From Rahnella bruchi (GTDB lineage: Bacteria > Pseudomonadota > Gammaproteobacteria > Enterobacterales > Enterobacteriaceae), in contig NZ_QZWI01000007.1 in the NCBI RefSeq assembly GCF_003614975.1, forward strand, positions 62,001 to 126,000: a stretch of DNA of 64,000 nucleotides. The letters are read 5' to 3'. Within the stretch, counting starts at the first letter, position 1. Every line of letters starts with the position of its first letter. The notes under the pieces are model-generated. The model searched no databases, had not been told where the DNA came from, and was given only the letters and a program-made list of their open reading frames with translations. The translations under genes were made by a program, and so were the position numbers. This document shows positions 42,534-51,050 of the stretch, piece by piece.

Positions 42534-43332
42534 GGATCTCTCCTTCTGGCGGAAGGTGGAGTTGTACAATATTTTCTTCGCCCTTAAAGCGCGGGAATAA
42601 CGTTCGCACCTGCGGATCATGACCGGGAATAATGCAGGTAAGGTCGGATACAAGCTGCTTCATGGTATTATGCGCCGCCAGCATGTCGGGAATATCCATC
42701 ACGATTGGAAACGGTGTTGAGGCATCGACATGGTGCCAGTAATGCGCAGAATCGCTGGCCAGGACAATTTTGCCACGCGCTGTATTTACCGTGACAATTT
42801 GCAACCCTGCGGTGTGCCCCCCCACAAGCTGCGTATTAATACCCGGTAAAATTTCCTCATGCCTGCCGACATAGCGCACTTTACCTTCATGCAGACGATA
42901 AACCGCATTGGCAATATTCTCGGGATCATAAGGCGCTCTCACATAGCGGTGCAGCATGTGTCTGCCGGTGCAGTAATGCAGCTCTTTTTCCTGCATATAC
43001 AGCGTGGCATTGGGAAAGGCCTTCAGATTGCCGATATGGTCATAATGCATATGCGTGACAATAACTTTTTCAATGCGGTTTGCGTCAACATCCAGCTTTT
43101 GCAACAGCGATTCTGGCGAACCGTAATAATGTCGATTACGTTTCACGGCCAGCTCGCGATTAAATCCGGTATCCACCATCAGTAAGGTATTTTCATGGCG
43201 AATTAACCAGCAATAAAAATCCAGCGGCATATCACTGTTATCGTGTTCATCGTGCGAAATAAAGTTTTCATTACGCGACCGGTTTTTATGCTCTGCGTAG
43301 CGCAGCGCATAGACTTCATATTCAGGTATCAT
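42523..43332 (-). CDS. Metallo-beta-lactamase-fold hydrolase, AHL-lactonase-like
   Basis: 269 aa. The dinuclear metal motif is HMHYDHIGN (HxHxDH), with further ligands at GGHTAGLQ (His), LASDSAHYWH (Asp) and the C-terminal PGHDP (His). This set and the spacing resemble N-acyl-homoserine lactonases (AiiA/AttM group). In the operon it could open or close a lactone or amide bond of the product, or provide quorum quenching. It starts 17 bp after the KamA-type gene and overlaps the FAD enzyme gene by 11 bp. The fold is certain, the substrate open. Confidence 0.88.
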   Translation of the reverse strand: MIPEYEVYALRYAEHKNRSRNENFISHDEHDNSDMPLDFYCWLIRHENTLLMVDTGFNRELAVKRNRHYYGSPESLLQKLDVDANRIEKVIVTHMHYDHIGNLKAFPNATLYMQEKELHYCTGRHMLHRYVRAPYDPENIANAVYRLHEGKVRYVGRHEEILPGINTQLVGGHTAGLQIVTVNTARGKIVLASDSAHYWHHVDASTPFPIVMDIPDMLAAHNTMKQLVSDLTCIIPGHDPQVRTLFPRFKGEENIVQLHLPPEGEIRAR

Positions 43333-43349
43333 TTTTAATTCCGGGCAGT

Positions 43350-44690
43350 TTATACAGTGACGATTCTGGCCATTTCTTCGAAAGGCGTGGTTTTGTCTTT
43401 ATTTTCGAAAAAGAAATGTGACTCACCAAAGGCAGGTCGCAGATGGTCCAGCCACGAGGCCTGCGGGTCATATTTGGCAAAGAAGGGCCGACGTACCCAG
43501 TCCGGATTACGCGCCTGAAGAAATTGCAGTGCAAAGACTTTCTCGCCACGGATTTCTGTTATCCCATCAATCATGACTTTACCGGGGAAGGCACTCATTG
43601 AAGGGCCGCGCACCGTCCTCGCCAAACCGGATACCGACTGATAAGCTTGCTGGAATATTTCCCAGGCTTTAAAGAGAGGAAGCCCGAAATATTCGTTGGG
43701 GCCGGTATCCCGCTCGACAAACATGTAATAAGGGATAGCGCCGAGACGTACACCGGTTGTCCACAGGGTCGCCCACCCTTTTGGATCTTCATTAATATGG
43801 CGGATAAGTGGAGATTGCATTCTCACCGTAGCACCGGTGGCAATAATACGCTTCAGCGCAGTCTGGGCTATTTCAGGCTGGATCTCCTGAGGGTGATTAT
43901 AGTGCGCCATCAACGCAAGATTTTTCCCCGCAGCCACAACCTCTTCAAACAAGCGTAATACATCGTCAGCGTCTTTATCGGTAACATAGCGCTGCGGCCA
44001 GTAAGCCACCGACTTTGTACCGATACGAATATTCTTGATATGGCTAAGCTCAGGAATAAGCAGAGGACGAATATACTCACCCAGAGCGCGCGCATTCATA
44101 ATCATCGGATCGCCGCCGGTGATTAATACATCGGAAACTTCAGGATGACGCTTGAGATATTCAACCAGCAGTGCGGAAGTCCGCGCCTCAAATTTAAGTT
44201 CATCCATGCCCACAAACTGCGGCCAGCGGAAACAAAAGGTGCAATAAGCATGGCACGTTTGACCCGCAGAAGGGAAAAATAGCACGGTCTCTTTGTATTT
44301 GTGCTGAAGCCCCTGCACTGCCTCACCATTGAGCATAGGAACATTATGTGTAAGCTGGCCCGCCGGGTGCGGATTCATGCGATGGCGGATCTTATTAATG
44401 ATCGTCTGCAAAGTCGCTTCGTCTTTATTCTGACGAAGGGCATCACTGAGCTGAGAAAATTCATTTTCCCTCAGCATTTCACGATGCGGGAAGGTCAGAC
44501 GAAAAATAGGGTCATCGGGGATATTATCCCAGTCAATAAGTTCATCGAGAATATATTGATTGACACGAAAAGGTAATACCTGACTCAGCACCTCAACGGT
44601 ATGTTTCATTTCGGGAGTGAACTTTTCCCATTGAGGGGCTTTACTGATAGTACGTTGGGTATAAGGGATAAACTTCGTTACGGCTGTCAT
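43350..44690 (-). CDS. KamA family radical SAM aminomutase-like protein, long form
   Basis: 446 aa from the ATG at 44690 (AAGGTGAG site; a GTG four codons upstream is possible). Radical SAM cysteines lie in CHAYCTFCFRW (Cys146, 150, 153), followed by the SAM-binding ITGGDPM. The conserved N-terminal DPIFRLTFPHREML and the FPGKVMIDG segment, where Lys371 corresponds to the PLP-binding lysine of lysine 2,3-aminomutase (PGGGGK in KamA), support a PLP/SAM 2,3-aminomutase fold. These enzymes convert alpha- to beta-amino acids. Substrate residues cannot be read with certainty. It is preceded by a 132-bp spacer after the exporter gene. Confidence 0.88.
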   Translation of the reverse strand: MTAVTKFIPYTQRTISKAPQWEKFTPEMKHTVEVLSQVLPFRVNQYILDELIDWDNIPDDPIFRLTFPHREMLRENEFSQLSDALRQNKDEATLQTIINKIRHRMNPHPAGQLTHNVPMLNGEAVQGLQHKYKETVLFFPSAGQTCHAYCTFCFRWPQFVGMDELKFEARTSALLVEYLKRHPEVSDVLITGGDPMIMNARALGEYIRPLLIPELSHIKNIRIGTKSVAYWPQRYVTDKDADDVLRLFEEVVAAGKNLALMAHYNHPQEIQPEIAQTALKRIIATGATVRMQSPLIRHINEDPKGWATLWTTGVRLGAIPYYMFVERDTGPNEYFGLPLFKAWEIFQQAYQSVSGLARTVRGPSMSAFPGKVMIDGITEIRGEKVFALQFLQARNPDWVRRPFFAKYDPQASWLDHLRPAFGESHFFFENKDKTTPFEEMARIVTV

Positions 44691-44821
44691 TTTATTACTC
44701 ACCTTGCCTTCAATTTAAAAACATGATTAATGGCCCTCGAATGGGGCGCATTTTTAATACTGATATTTATTTTATATATTCACCGGGTACAGACAACAAC
44801 AACAGTGAATTCCTTAATTAT

Positions 44822-46036
44822 CTAATTTTTCACCCACTGTGGCCGGCTTACTCCCCGTACAAGGCCATAAGCCCCATAACACAGCAGTTCAACCACAATC
44901 AGAGAGGAAAAAATACTCACTGAAAGCATTAGTCCATAATCAGCGATGTGAAAGAGGTAAAAGACCGCAACAGGCGTCACCAGCGCAGTGAAGATACTGA
45001 AATTAATCACACCAAGACGGTTATTCGTCATCAGGACAGAACGACAATATCCGCGGACAATCCACAGTGTCGAAACACCGATAATAGCGATAAAGAAATA
45101 TGCATTCATATATAACGCTTTACTGCCTGCCGGAAACAAATTAAAGCTACCCAGAATGACACACAGTAATATAAACAACACCGGCGCAACCAGACACTGA
45201 ACGCTGAGAAATGTGAATAGTGATTTTCCCGGCGGCTGATGGCCCAGTATCTTGAGCAGAATACTTTCGATATCGAGCACCGAGCCTATCGAAATACATA
45301 TCATCCCGAAGGTCAGCGGCCAGTATTTTAAAACAGTGTCTCCTTCCGCGACTTGCCCCAAACAGATCACAACGATGATATTACTCATCAGTGATGAAGC
45401 TGACATAAGGAAAGCCGAAACGTACGGCGCTAACAGCGCAGCATAGTGATGACCTGTGCTGTCATATAAACGAATGCCCTGCCAGCGTACCATAATGAAC
45501 AACAGGGCCGCCTCGGTGTATGCTCCGCAAACCAGCGCCACAATGGCCGCCATATCGACAGGCACCTGAAATCGGGTCAAGGTAAAACAACCGATGACCG
45601 AGACCAGCACCCGCACTAAAGAAGCCCGGCTCATTAGTGCAGTTTTTCCTTCCAAAATACAGCATCCCTGCAAATACCTCCTGACGGCTACGGCCAATAA
45701 TGAGAGTGAAAAGAAATGCGTGATGAATACAATATGTGGCGTCATCTTCGAACTGAATATTGAGACAGCAATATTTAATATAACAAAGACACTGACAGCC
45801 AGCAGCATGGCGAATATCAGCGCCTCCCTGTTCTTTCTTATTTTGATAACCACTGCACACAAAGGAAAAACAAAGGCATTGGCAAACATAAAGGTACTTA
45901 AGGCTATGGCATAATCTCCGGACGCCTGCAGACTATAGGCAGACAGAATGACCGAAATAATCGGTAACTCCAGATTAAGTAAGCTAATACTGATTGCGCT
46001 TGGCCACCATAACCTCAACATACCCCATGCATTCAT
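44822..46036 (-). CDS. Polytopic membrane protein, MOP/MATE-like exporter
   Basis: 404 aa with about 11-12 hydrophobic segments from residue 12 to the end. The N-terminal WWPSAISISLLNLELPIISVILS and the overall spacing recall polysaccharide flippase/MATE proteins of the MOP superfamily, though no diagnostic motif is strong. Its ATG overlaps the stop of the ATP-grasp gene (ATGA), so it is co-translated with a ligase; exporters coupled like this often secrete the ligase product and protect the producer. That role is inference. The final hydrophilic tail is short. Confidence 0.72.
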   Translation of the reverse strand: MNAWGMLRLWWPSAISISLLNLELPIISVILSAYSLQASGDYAIALSTFMFANAFVFPLCAVVIKIRKNREALIFAMLLAVSVFVILNIAVSIFSSKMTPHIVFITHFFSLSLLAVAVRRYLQGCCILEGKTALMSRASLVRVLVSVIGCFTLTRFQVPVDMAAIVALVCGAYTEAALLFIMVRWQGIRLYDSTGHHYAALLAPYVSAFLMSASSLMSNIIVVICLGQVAEGDTVLKYWPLTFGMICISIGSVLDIESILLKILGHQPPGKSLFTFLSVQCLVAPVLFILLCVILGSFNLFPAGSKALYMNAYFFIAIIGVSTLWIVRGYCRSVLMTNNRLGVINFSIFTALVTPVAVFYLFHIADYGLMLSVSIFSSLIVVELLCYGAYGLVRGVSRPQWVKN

Positions 46037-47295
46037 TCCGTGACCCCATTACCGACCTGTTGCATACACTGATAAGGAATATATTGTTCAACCAGCCATT
46101 GATAATCTTCTTTCAGAGACGAATAAGTGGATCCCCAAAGCAGAATACCGCCAATACGGTCGCGAACACTTTGCGGGCGAACAAGCAGCGAACCCTGTTT
46201 CACTTCCCACACCGTTTTATATTCATTAGCGATATTGATGTCTTTCGTCAGGTCGGCACATTCCCCTTCCCGATGGGGATACCACACCCAGGCGGCATAA
46301 GTTTCGGGCTGTGGCACCGGTTTCTGCCACTGCCCCATTTGTGAACGAAAATGCTGCTCTTCAATATTACTTCCGGTGCAGAGTGCATGCATTTGTGGGA
46401 TCCAACCGCCAGGCGCCCGTGCTGCAATCTCTAAAAATACGATACGGTTATCCTGAGTGAGGAAAGCTTCGAGGTGTGTGGCCCCGTCCGGCACATAGCC
46501 CAGAGCATCAAATACGCTTTGATTGTATTCATAAAACTGCTGATACAACGGGTCATTTTTTTCCACCGGCAGGCTACCAATAGGTTTGCCCTCAATGAAT
46601 TCCGCATTCGGATAGCTGTATTGGCAGATATAAATCTCTTCGATTTTGCCGTTAAAAATCAGCGAGTCGATATGGTAAAGACGCCCTTCGATAAACTCAT
46701 CGAGCTCATAGTTTGCGACGACACGGTTATCACTGCACCAGCGGCGTAACGCGGCAGGATCCTCAATTTTAGCGATCAGCTCACTCCCCGCCGAGTCAAT
46801 CTGCTTGGCAAAAACGGGATACCCCACGGCCTTCTCAATCTGCTGGCAATATTTTTCCGGCTCACGCTGATACTCAGCCGGTGAGAATGGCAGCACCCTG
46901 GGAATAGTTATGTTCCCGGCTTCCATTACCGCTTTCATACGCAGCTTGTTGATGAATGGCTCTATTTGCGCAAATGTCGCGCCCTTAACACCCCATATTT
47001 CACGCAACCGGGCAGCATGGCCGAGGAAATACTCGTCATTAGTGATGATGCTGACTTCAGACATATCGCTGATATGACGCTCAGCGAACAAATCGCGGCA
47101 AGCTTGCTCGAGATTGTCGACGGTAAAAGGGTCGCAAATTTTGATATCGTCAAAACAGACTTTTTGATCTTCAGGCAGATTTCCCCATCCCTGATGTCCG
47201 GTAAGCAAACAGACCGAAAACTGATCGCGGTCGATTAATTTATTCCAGTCAGCACGAAAGGTGACAATATTTTGAAGAATGATAAATGTTTTCAT
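46033..47295 (-). CDS. ATP-grasp family ligase
   Basis: 420 aa. A carbamoyl-phosphate-synthase-type ATP-grasp layout: an N-terminal pre-ATP-grasp domain (residues about 1-110, with SIITNDEYFLGHAARLRE), INKLRMKAVMEAGNITIPR, then the ATP-binding Lys region GYPVFAKQIDSAGSELIA, YELDEFIEGRLYHIDSLI, and the metal-binding end HLEAFLTQDNRIVFLEIAARAPGG. This is the pattern of L-amino-acid ligases and carboxylate-amine ligases (BacD/DdaF type), which join amino acids through acyl phosphates. GGAG precedes the ATG. It follows the short KamA-like gene directly (2-bp gap) and overlaps the exporter. Confidence 0.88.
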   Translation of the reverse strand: MKTFIILQNIVTFRADWNKLIDRDQFSVCLLTGHQGWGNLPEDQKVCFDDIKICDPFTVDNLEQACRDLFAERHISDMSEVSIITNDEYFLGHAARLREIWGVKGATFAQIEPFINKLRMKAVMEAGNITIPRVLPFSPAEYQREPEKYCQQIEKAVGYPVFAKQIDSAGSELIAKIEDPAALRRWCSDNRVVANYELDEFIEGRLYHIDSLIFNGKIEEIYICQYSYPNAEFIEGKPIGSLPVEKNDPLYQQFYEYNQSVFDALGYVPDGATHLEAFLTQDNRIVFLEIAARAPGGWIPQMHALCTGSNIEEQHFRSQMGQWQKPVPQPETYAAWVWYPHREGECADLTKDINIANEYKTVWEVKQGSLLVRPQSVRDRIGGILLWGSTYSSLKEDYQWLVEQYIPYQCMQQVGNGVTE

Positions 47296-47296
47296 A

Positions 47297-48319
47297 TTAA
47301 CAATACTCCGGTGAGTCCTGCTTAATAACCGTTGACCAGTCGTGAGTGTTTACTGTCTTGCCATAAAAATCAGTCACTGTCGCGGTGTCGGTATTCCAGT
47401 GTTCGCTGGGAACAACGACTTTTCCGGATGCGCTGGGAATATCGATAACATGCTGCGGGAAGGCCAGACCGGAAAGTTCATTACGTAATTGCGTCATGAT
47501 CGCCATTTCATCTTCCAGGCTCATAACAAAGCGACGCGTTGAGGTCACTTCCTGACCATGATAAATATAATAAGGTCGTACACCCAGTTCGAATAAACGC
47601 AGGAACAGCGTTTTAAGTGTTTCTTTATTATCGTTGATGGTTTTTAAGAAAACGGTCTGCGTTAACATCACATAACCCATTTTTCTAAATGCATGAATCA
47701 GCTCTATGACTTCAGGCTGAAGCTCATCGGGGTGATCAATATGCAGGCTTAAATAGACCGTTGGTTTTGCTTTTGCCAACTCTTCCATTAATTCCATACG
47801 TACTTTGCCAGGGTTTTGTAACGGATAACGCGTATGGATCCTCACCACCTTAACATGTTCGATTTCTTTCAACTTGTTAAACAGGTATTGCAATCCTTTC
47901 GGGTTGGTCAGAGGGTCACCCCCGCTGGCAATGACTTCATAAATGGTCGGATCATTGGCGATATACTCAACAATATCATCGATCTGAGACATTTTAAGTC
48001 TGCCTTCAACGTCCAGACCTACCCCGACACGATCCTGACGTTCGCAATAACGACAGTTGGCCGCACAGGTATAAGAGAGCAACACCAGCAGCTGACCATC
48101 ATATTTTCTTACCGTGCCGAATACCGGTGTCGAGGTCTTTTCATTTAATAAATCCACATCCAGATTAGCCGGCAAGGTTTCATATTCTGGGTTAAACTCG
48201 TACATATCTCTGATTGCGACACTTTTCTTAATCAGCTCTCTTAAATAAGGCGTGGTTTTTTCAGAGAATCGGGTTTCTTCTTCAAATTGCTTAATTTCAA
48301 TCATATTATCTTTAGACAT
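47297..48319 (-). CDS. KamA family radical SAM aminomutase-like protein, short form
   Basis: 340 aa from the ATG at 48319; the ATG two codons upstream is too close to its AAAGG site. Radical SAM cysteines lie in CAANCRYCERQD (Cys85, 89, 92), with ASGGDPL as the SAM-binding strand. The C-terminal IDIPSASGKVVVP places Lys300 where lysine 2,3-aminomutase has its PLP-binding Lys. Similar to the 340-420-aa KamA/glutamate-2,3-aminomutase group, but with CRYCER in place of CRHCTR. Substrate unknown. It and the long form at 43350 are divergent paralogues, which implies two distinct substrates or steps. Confidence 0.9.
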   Translation of the reverse strand: MSKDNMIEIKQFEEETRFSEKTTPYLRELIKKSVAIRDMYEFNPEYETLPANLDVDLLNEKTSTPVFGTVRKYDGQLLVLLSYTCAANCRYCERQDRVGVGLDVEGRLKMSQIDDIVEYIANDPTIYEVIASGGDPLTNPKGLQYLFNKLKEIEHVKVVRIHTRYPLQNPGKVRMELMEELAKAKPTVYLSLHIDHPDELQPEVIELIHAFRKMGYVMLTQTVFLKTINDNKETLKTLFLRLFELGVRPYYIYHGQEVTSTRRFVMSLEDEMAIMTQLRNELSGLAFPQHVIDIPSASGKVVVPSEHWNTDTATVTDFYGKTVNTHDWSTVIKQDSPEYC

Positions 48320-48336
48320 GCTCATAACCTTTGTAT

Positions 48337-49350
48337 TTAGTAGGGTACAGAGTGCTCGCCGGCATTTTCATTAACGCAGTTTCTGACAGGTAGCCCATTC
48401 ATTTTTTGTCGAACCAGTTCAGCGGATTTGGTTCGCATTTCGAGAAAAGATTCCTCCGTATAAAAAGCGGAGTGTGCGGTCAGCAGCACGTTATCCAGCG
48501 TTCTGAATCCTTCGGGAATGTCGGGTTCATTTTCCAGCACGTCCAGACCAGCAGCCGCCACTTTTCCTGAATTCATGGCTGAAAAAAGGGCGTCAGAATC
48601 AATAATTCCGCCACGCGCCGTGTTGACCAGCAAAACACCCTTTTTCATCATGTCGAATTCGGCGTGTGACAACAGATGGTGAGAAGTGCGGTTTAAAGAC
48701 GCATTCACGGAGATGATGTCTGAGCTAGTCAGAAGCTCTTGCAGAGATTCGCAGCGAAAGACACCATGCGTTTTATCCAGCCCGCTGACCGCATAGGGAT
48801 CGTAGAACTGTACATTCAGACCAAACGCCGCCGCCCTTCTGGCAACCGCACCACCGATACGGCCAAAACCGATAATGCCTAATTTACGGCCACGCAGGCG
48901 ATAGAGCTTTTTGACACTTGCCCAATCCCAGCCACCTTGTTTGACGTGGATATGGATCTCTTCAAGTTTTCTCGCAATGCCCAGCAGCAGTGCCAAAGTA
49001 TGGTCGGCAACTTCCTCCGTGCCATAATCCGGAATATTAAGCACTGAAATGCCCAACTCACGAGCAGCAGAGATATCAATATTGTCAAAACCCACCGCCG
49101 CTTTAACAATGGTTCGGCAATTTTTTAAACTGGATAAAAATGCTTTATCGAAATTAACGGCGGGGACACATGCCCAGATAATAAGATAATTGACTTCTAA
49201 AAGAAGATTTAAAGGAAGTTCAGTTACATGGCTAATATGCAGTAACTGAACATCATGTCCGGCCAAAATCTGTTGTTCGACAATAGCTGTTTTGAAATGC
49301 TTTTCAGTCGTTGAATCGATGATTAAAATTTTTTCTTTGCTGATGTTCAA
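48337..49350 (-). CDS. D-2-hydroxyacid dehydrogenase family protein
   Basis: 337 aa. NAD-dependent 2-hydroxyacid dehydrogenase: GVRKLG-like Rossmann entry LRGRKLGIIGFGRIGGAVARRAAAFG, then the catalytic Arg in LLVNTARGGIIDSDAL, the Glu in GLDVLENEPDIP and the His in LLTAHSAFYTEES. It interconverts a 2-keto and a 2-hydroxy acid. Start is TTG at 49350 with AAGGACGG upstream; no ATG is suitably placed. It is the first gene of the 12-gene leftward operon and faces the LysR gene. Confidence 0.9.
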   Translation of the reverse strand: MNISKEKILIIDSTTEKHFKTAIVEQQILAGHDVQLLHISHVTELPLNLLLEVNYLIIWACVPAVNFDKAFLSSLKNCRTIVKAAVGFDNIDISAARELGISVLNIPDYGTEEVADHTLALLLGIARKLEEIHIHVKQGGWDWASVKKLYRLRGRKLGIIGFGRIGGAVARRAAAFGLNVQFYDPYAVSGLDKTHGVFRCESLQELLTSSDIISVNASLNRTSHHLLSHAEFDMMKKGVLLVNTARGGIIDSDALFSAMNSGKVAAAGLDVLENEPDIPEGFRTLDNVLLTAHSAFYTEESFLEMRTKSAELVRQKMNGLPVRNCVNENAGEHSVPY

Positions 49351-49725
49351 ATTACCGTCCTTAATACGGGAGCCAAATGATGGTTTTAAAGCGCCATGAC
49401 CAGAATATATTTAATAAAAAACTCTTTGCCGTCGCTGGAATTAGACATTCATAGCGTTGACTCCTCCTGGCGACGACTTACGCTGCCTGGAAGGTCAAGA
49501 ATGAAAAAACATCTCATTTATAAATAATTATTTTATCTGCTCAATGACTTTTTCGCTCGAAACGACCGGCCGATGAAAGTTGATTTTTTCGGCAAATTTT
49601 ACGGCCAGACGTTTTTTCGTACGCATATTTCCGTCAGGATTTTTCCGATAAGCAATATTTACCAAAATGAAAAACATGATACAATTTCATTAAATTGATT
49701 TCAGTAATGACGAACGGAAATGGTG
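49351..49725. other. Divergent promoter region of the island operon
   Basis: 375 bp between the first operon gene and the LysR gene. The right 150 bp are AT-rich. It should hold both promoters and the LysR binding sites; several T-N11-A arrangements occur around 49680-49710 but none stands out. No gene seen. Confidence 0.55.
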
Positions 49726-50643
49726 ATGGGTTTATATCTTGATATGCATTCAGTTGAGGCTTTTCTTAAAGTTGCCGAGCTAAATAGCTTTACCCTGGCA
49801 GCAGAGTCACTTTGCATCACTCAGTCAGGAGTAACCGTTAAAATTCAAAAGCTTGAGAATATTCTTGGATATCCGCTTTTCCACCGAACGCCGCGTCATA
49901 TCTACCTTTCGCCGCAGGGCGAAGTGTTCCTTTCCCGGGCTCAAAGCCTGATGGTGGCCCACGCCAGCGCGTTAACAACGCTCAACGTCTGTGAAAATAT
50001 CCAAAATATCAAAATTGGTATTAGCGACCATGTACTGGATATCCCGCTCATGCAGACGATTCAAAGTATCAGACAAACTTATTCCGATCTTATGATTGAA
50101 GTTAAAGTAGACAGCTCTTCCAAAGTTCTGTACGCACTCGAAAATAAAAAATTAGATATAGCAATTATCACTCAGGATGGCGATAAAAAAGGCGGTGAAT
50201 ATCTAAGGAGTGAAAACTATAGATGGTATTGCTCTCCAACTTTGGCTTTTAAACAGGATAAAATCCCGCTTATTACCTTAAGAGAATCTTGCCGTATGAG
50301 GAAGCTCATTCTGGACTTATTACTTGAATCTCGAATCCCGTGGTTTGATAGTTTCCAAGGCGGCGGAATGGATACCATCATTGCGGCAGCAAAATCAGGG
50401 CTGGGGATTGTCCCCTTACCAGAAACCGCGCTCACAGTTTCGGATCTGAAAGAGCTAACGGACGCCAGTCACTTTGTCAGTCTTCCGAAAATACCATCGG
50501 CACGCATCGTTACCTATAACAACTGCCTAGATGTGCGCTCCAGAACGATGCTTAAGGATATTTCTCAGGCAATAAAAAATCAGATGTTGAAGATGCCTGA
50601 TGCCGATGAGTTTGTCTCCCTGAGTAGACTGATGGCGGTTTAA
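49726..50643 (+). CDS. LysR family regulator of the island operon
   Basis: 305 aa. The helix-turn-helix is at residues about 15-45 (NSFTLAAESLCITQSGVTVKIQKLE), followed by a LysR effector-binding domain (GISDHVLDIPLMQTI to the end, with GLGIVPLPE). The ATG at 49726 has GGAA 6 nt upstream; an ATG at 49720 is too close to it. It is divergent from the 12-gene operon and is likely its activator, with a pathway intermediate as coinducer. It lies inside the island, near the right att copy. Confidence 0.9.
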   Translation: MGLYLDMHSVEAFLKVAELNSFTLAAESLCITQSGVTVKIQKLENILGYPLFHRTPRHIYLSPQGEVFLSRAQSLMVAHASALTTLNVCENIQNIKIGISDHVLDIPLMQTIQSIRQTYSDLMIEVKVDSSSKVLYALENKKLDIAIITQDGDKKGGEYLRSENYRWYCSPTLAFKQDKIPLITLRESCRMRKLILDLLLESRIPWFDSFQGGGMDTIIAAAKSGLGIVPLPETALTVSDLKELTDASHFVSLPKIPSARIVTYNNCLDVRSRTMLKDISQAIKNQMLKMPDADEFVSLSRLMAV

Positions 50644-50989
50644 CGTTTCCGCCCTATTCTATTTTGTTGGAAAAACATACTTTGGCGTAATGCTTGTCTC
50701 TTGGCCTTTATATGTTCCTGTCAGTGTAGCTTTCTGTCGATAACAGTCGGATGTGCAATGAAAAGCATTAGCCTCGACGGAGTAAAGTACCATGGGCGGC
50801 GGCCATTGTTACCCACTCCCTGGCTACGCTTATTTTTGGGGGAACGCCATAGTAATGTTCACCACATACAATAAAGGCTCCAAACTCCTTTTACTCAACA
50901 CAATCTTATCGGTGGTCATTCTGGTGGTTTTGACAGAAAGGGAATTCAGGATTTTCTTGTTTATTAGCCAGTTACTGGCAAAGGCGATC
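50644..50989. other. Island right arm, no gene recognised
   Basis: 346 bp between the LysR gene and the right att copy. An open frame at 50792-51025 crosses the att site and terminator arm and has no ribosome binding site, so I do not count it. The stretch may be decayed element DNA. Confidence 0.5.
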
Positions 50990-51009
50990 CCAGTCAGAGG
51001 AGCCAAATT
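50990..51009 (+). repeat. attR: second perfect copy of the tRNA-Asn 3' end
   Basis: CCAGTCAGAGGAGCCAAATT, identical to 36595-36614. It is preceded by CGATC like the internal copy and followed by an intact terminator. Confidence 0.85.
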
Positions 51010-51011
51010 AG

Positions 51012-51050
51012 AAAAGCCCGCTTAAGGAAACTTAAGCGGGCTTTTTGCTT
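51012..51050. terminator. Terminator next to attR, probably the original tRNA-Asn terminator
   Basis: 15-bp perfect stem AAAAGCCCGCTTAAG (51012-51026) / CTTAAGCGGGCTTTT (51031-51045) with a GAAA tetraloop. T-runs on both sides allow it also to end the leftward yaiL gene. Confidence 0.85.

Larger units (their letters stand above)
36595..51009. mobile_element. tRNA-Asn genomic island, about 14.4 kb
   Basis: The segment between the tRNA-Asn 3' end and its identical 20-bp copy at 50990-51009. Directly after the right copy comes a perfect GAAA-loop terminator (51012-51045) that would suit the tRNA in the unoccupied chromosome, and then ordinary housekeeping-type genes (yaiL). An inner, slightly decayed copy at 37031 splits the island into a roughly 0.44-kb remnant with a broken integrase and a roughly 14-kb part with a LysR gene and a 12-gene operon. 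No intact integrase, excisionase, replication or transfer gene is present, so it is probably immobile now. Confidence 0.8.

Noticed and set aside
44723..44923. 66-codon plus-strand frame in the spacer before the long KamA gene
   Set aside because: It overlaps the 3' end of the exporter gene on the other strand and has no start signal.
50792..51025. 77-codon frame near the right island end
   Set aside because: It crosses the att copy and the terminator stem, lacks a ribosome binding site and its tail is simply the translated tRNA end.
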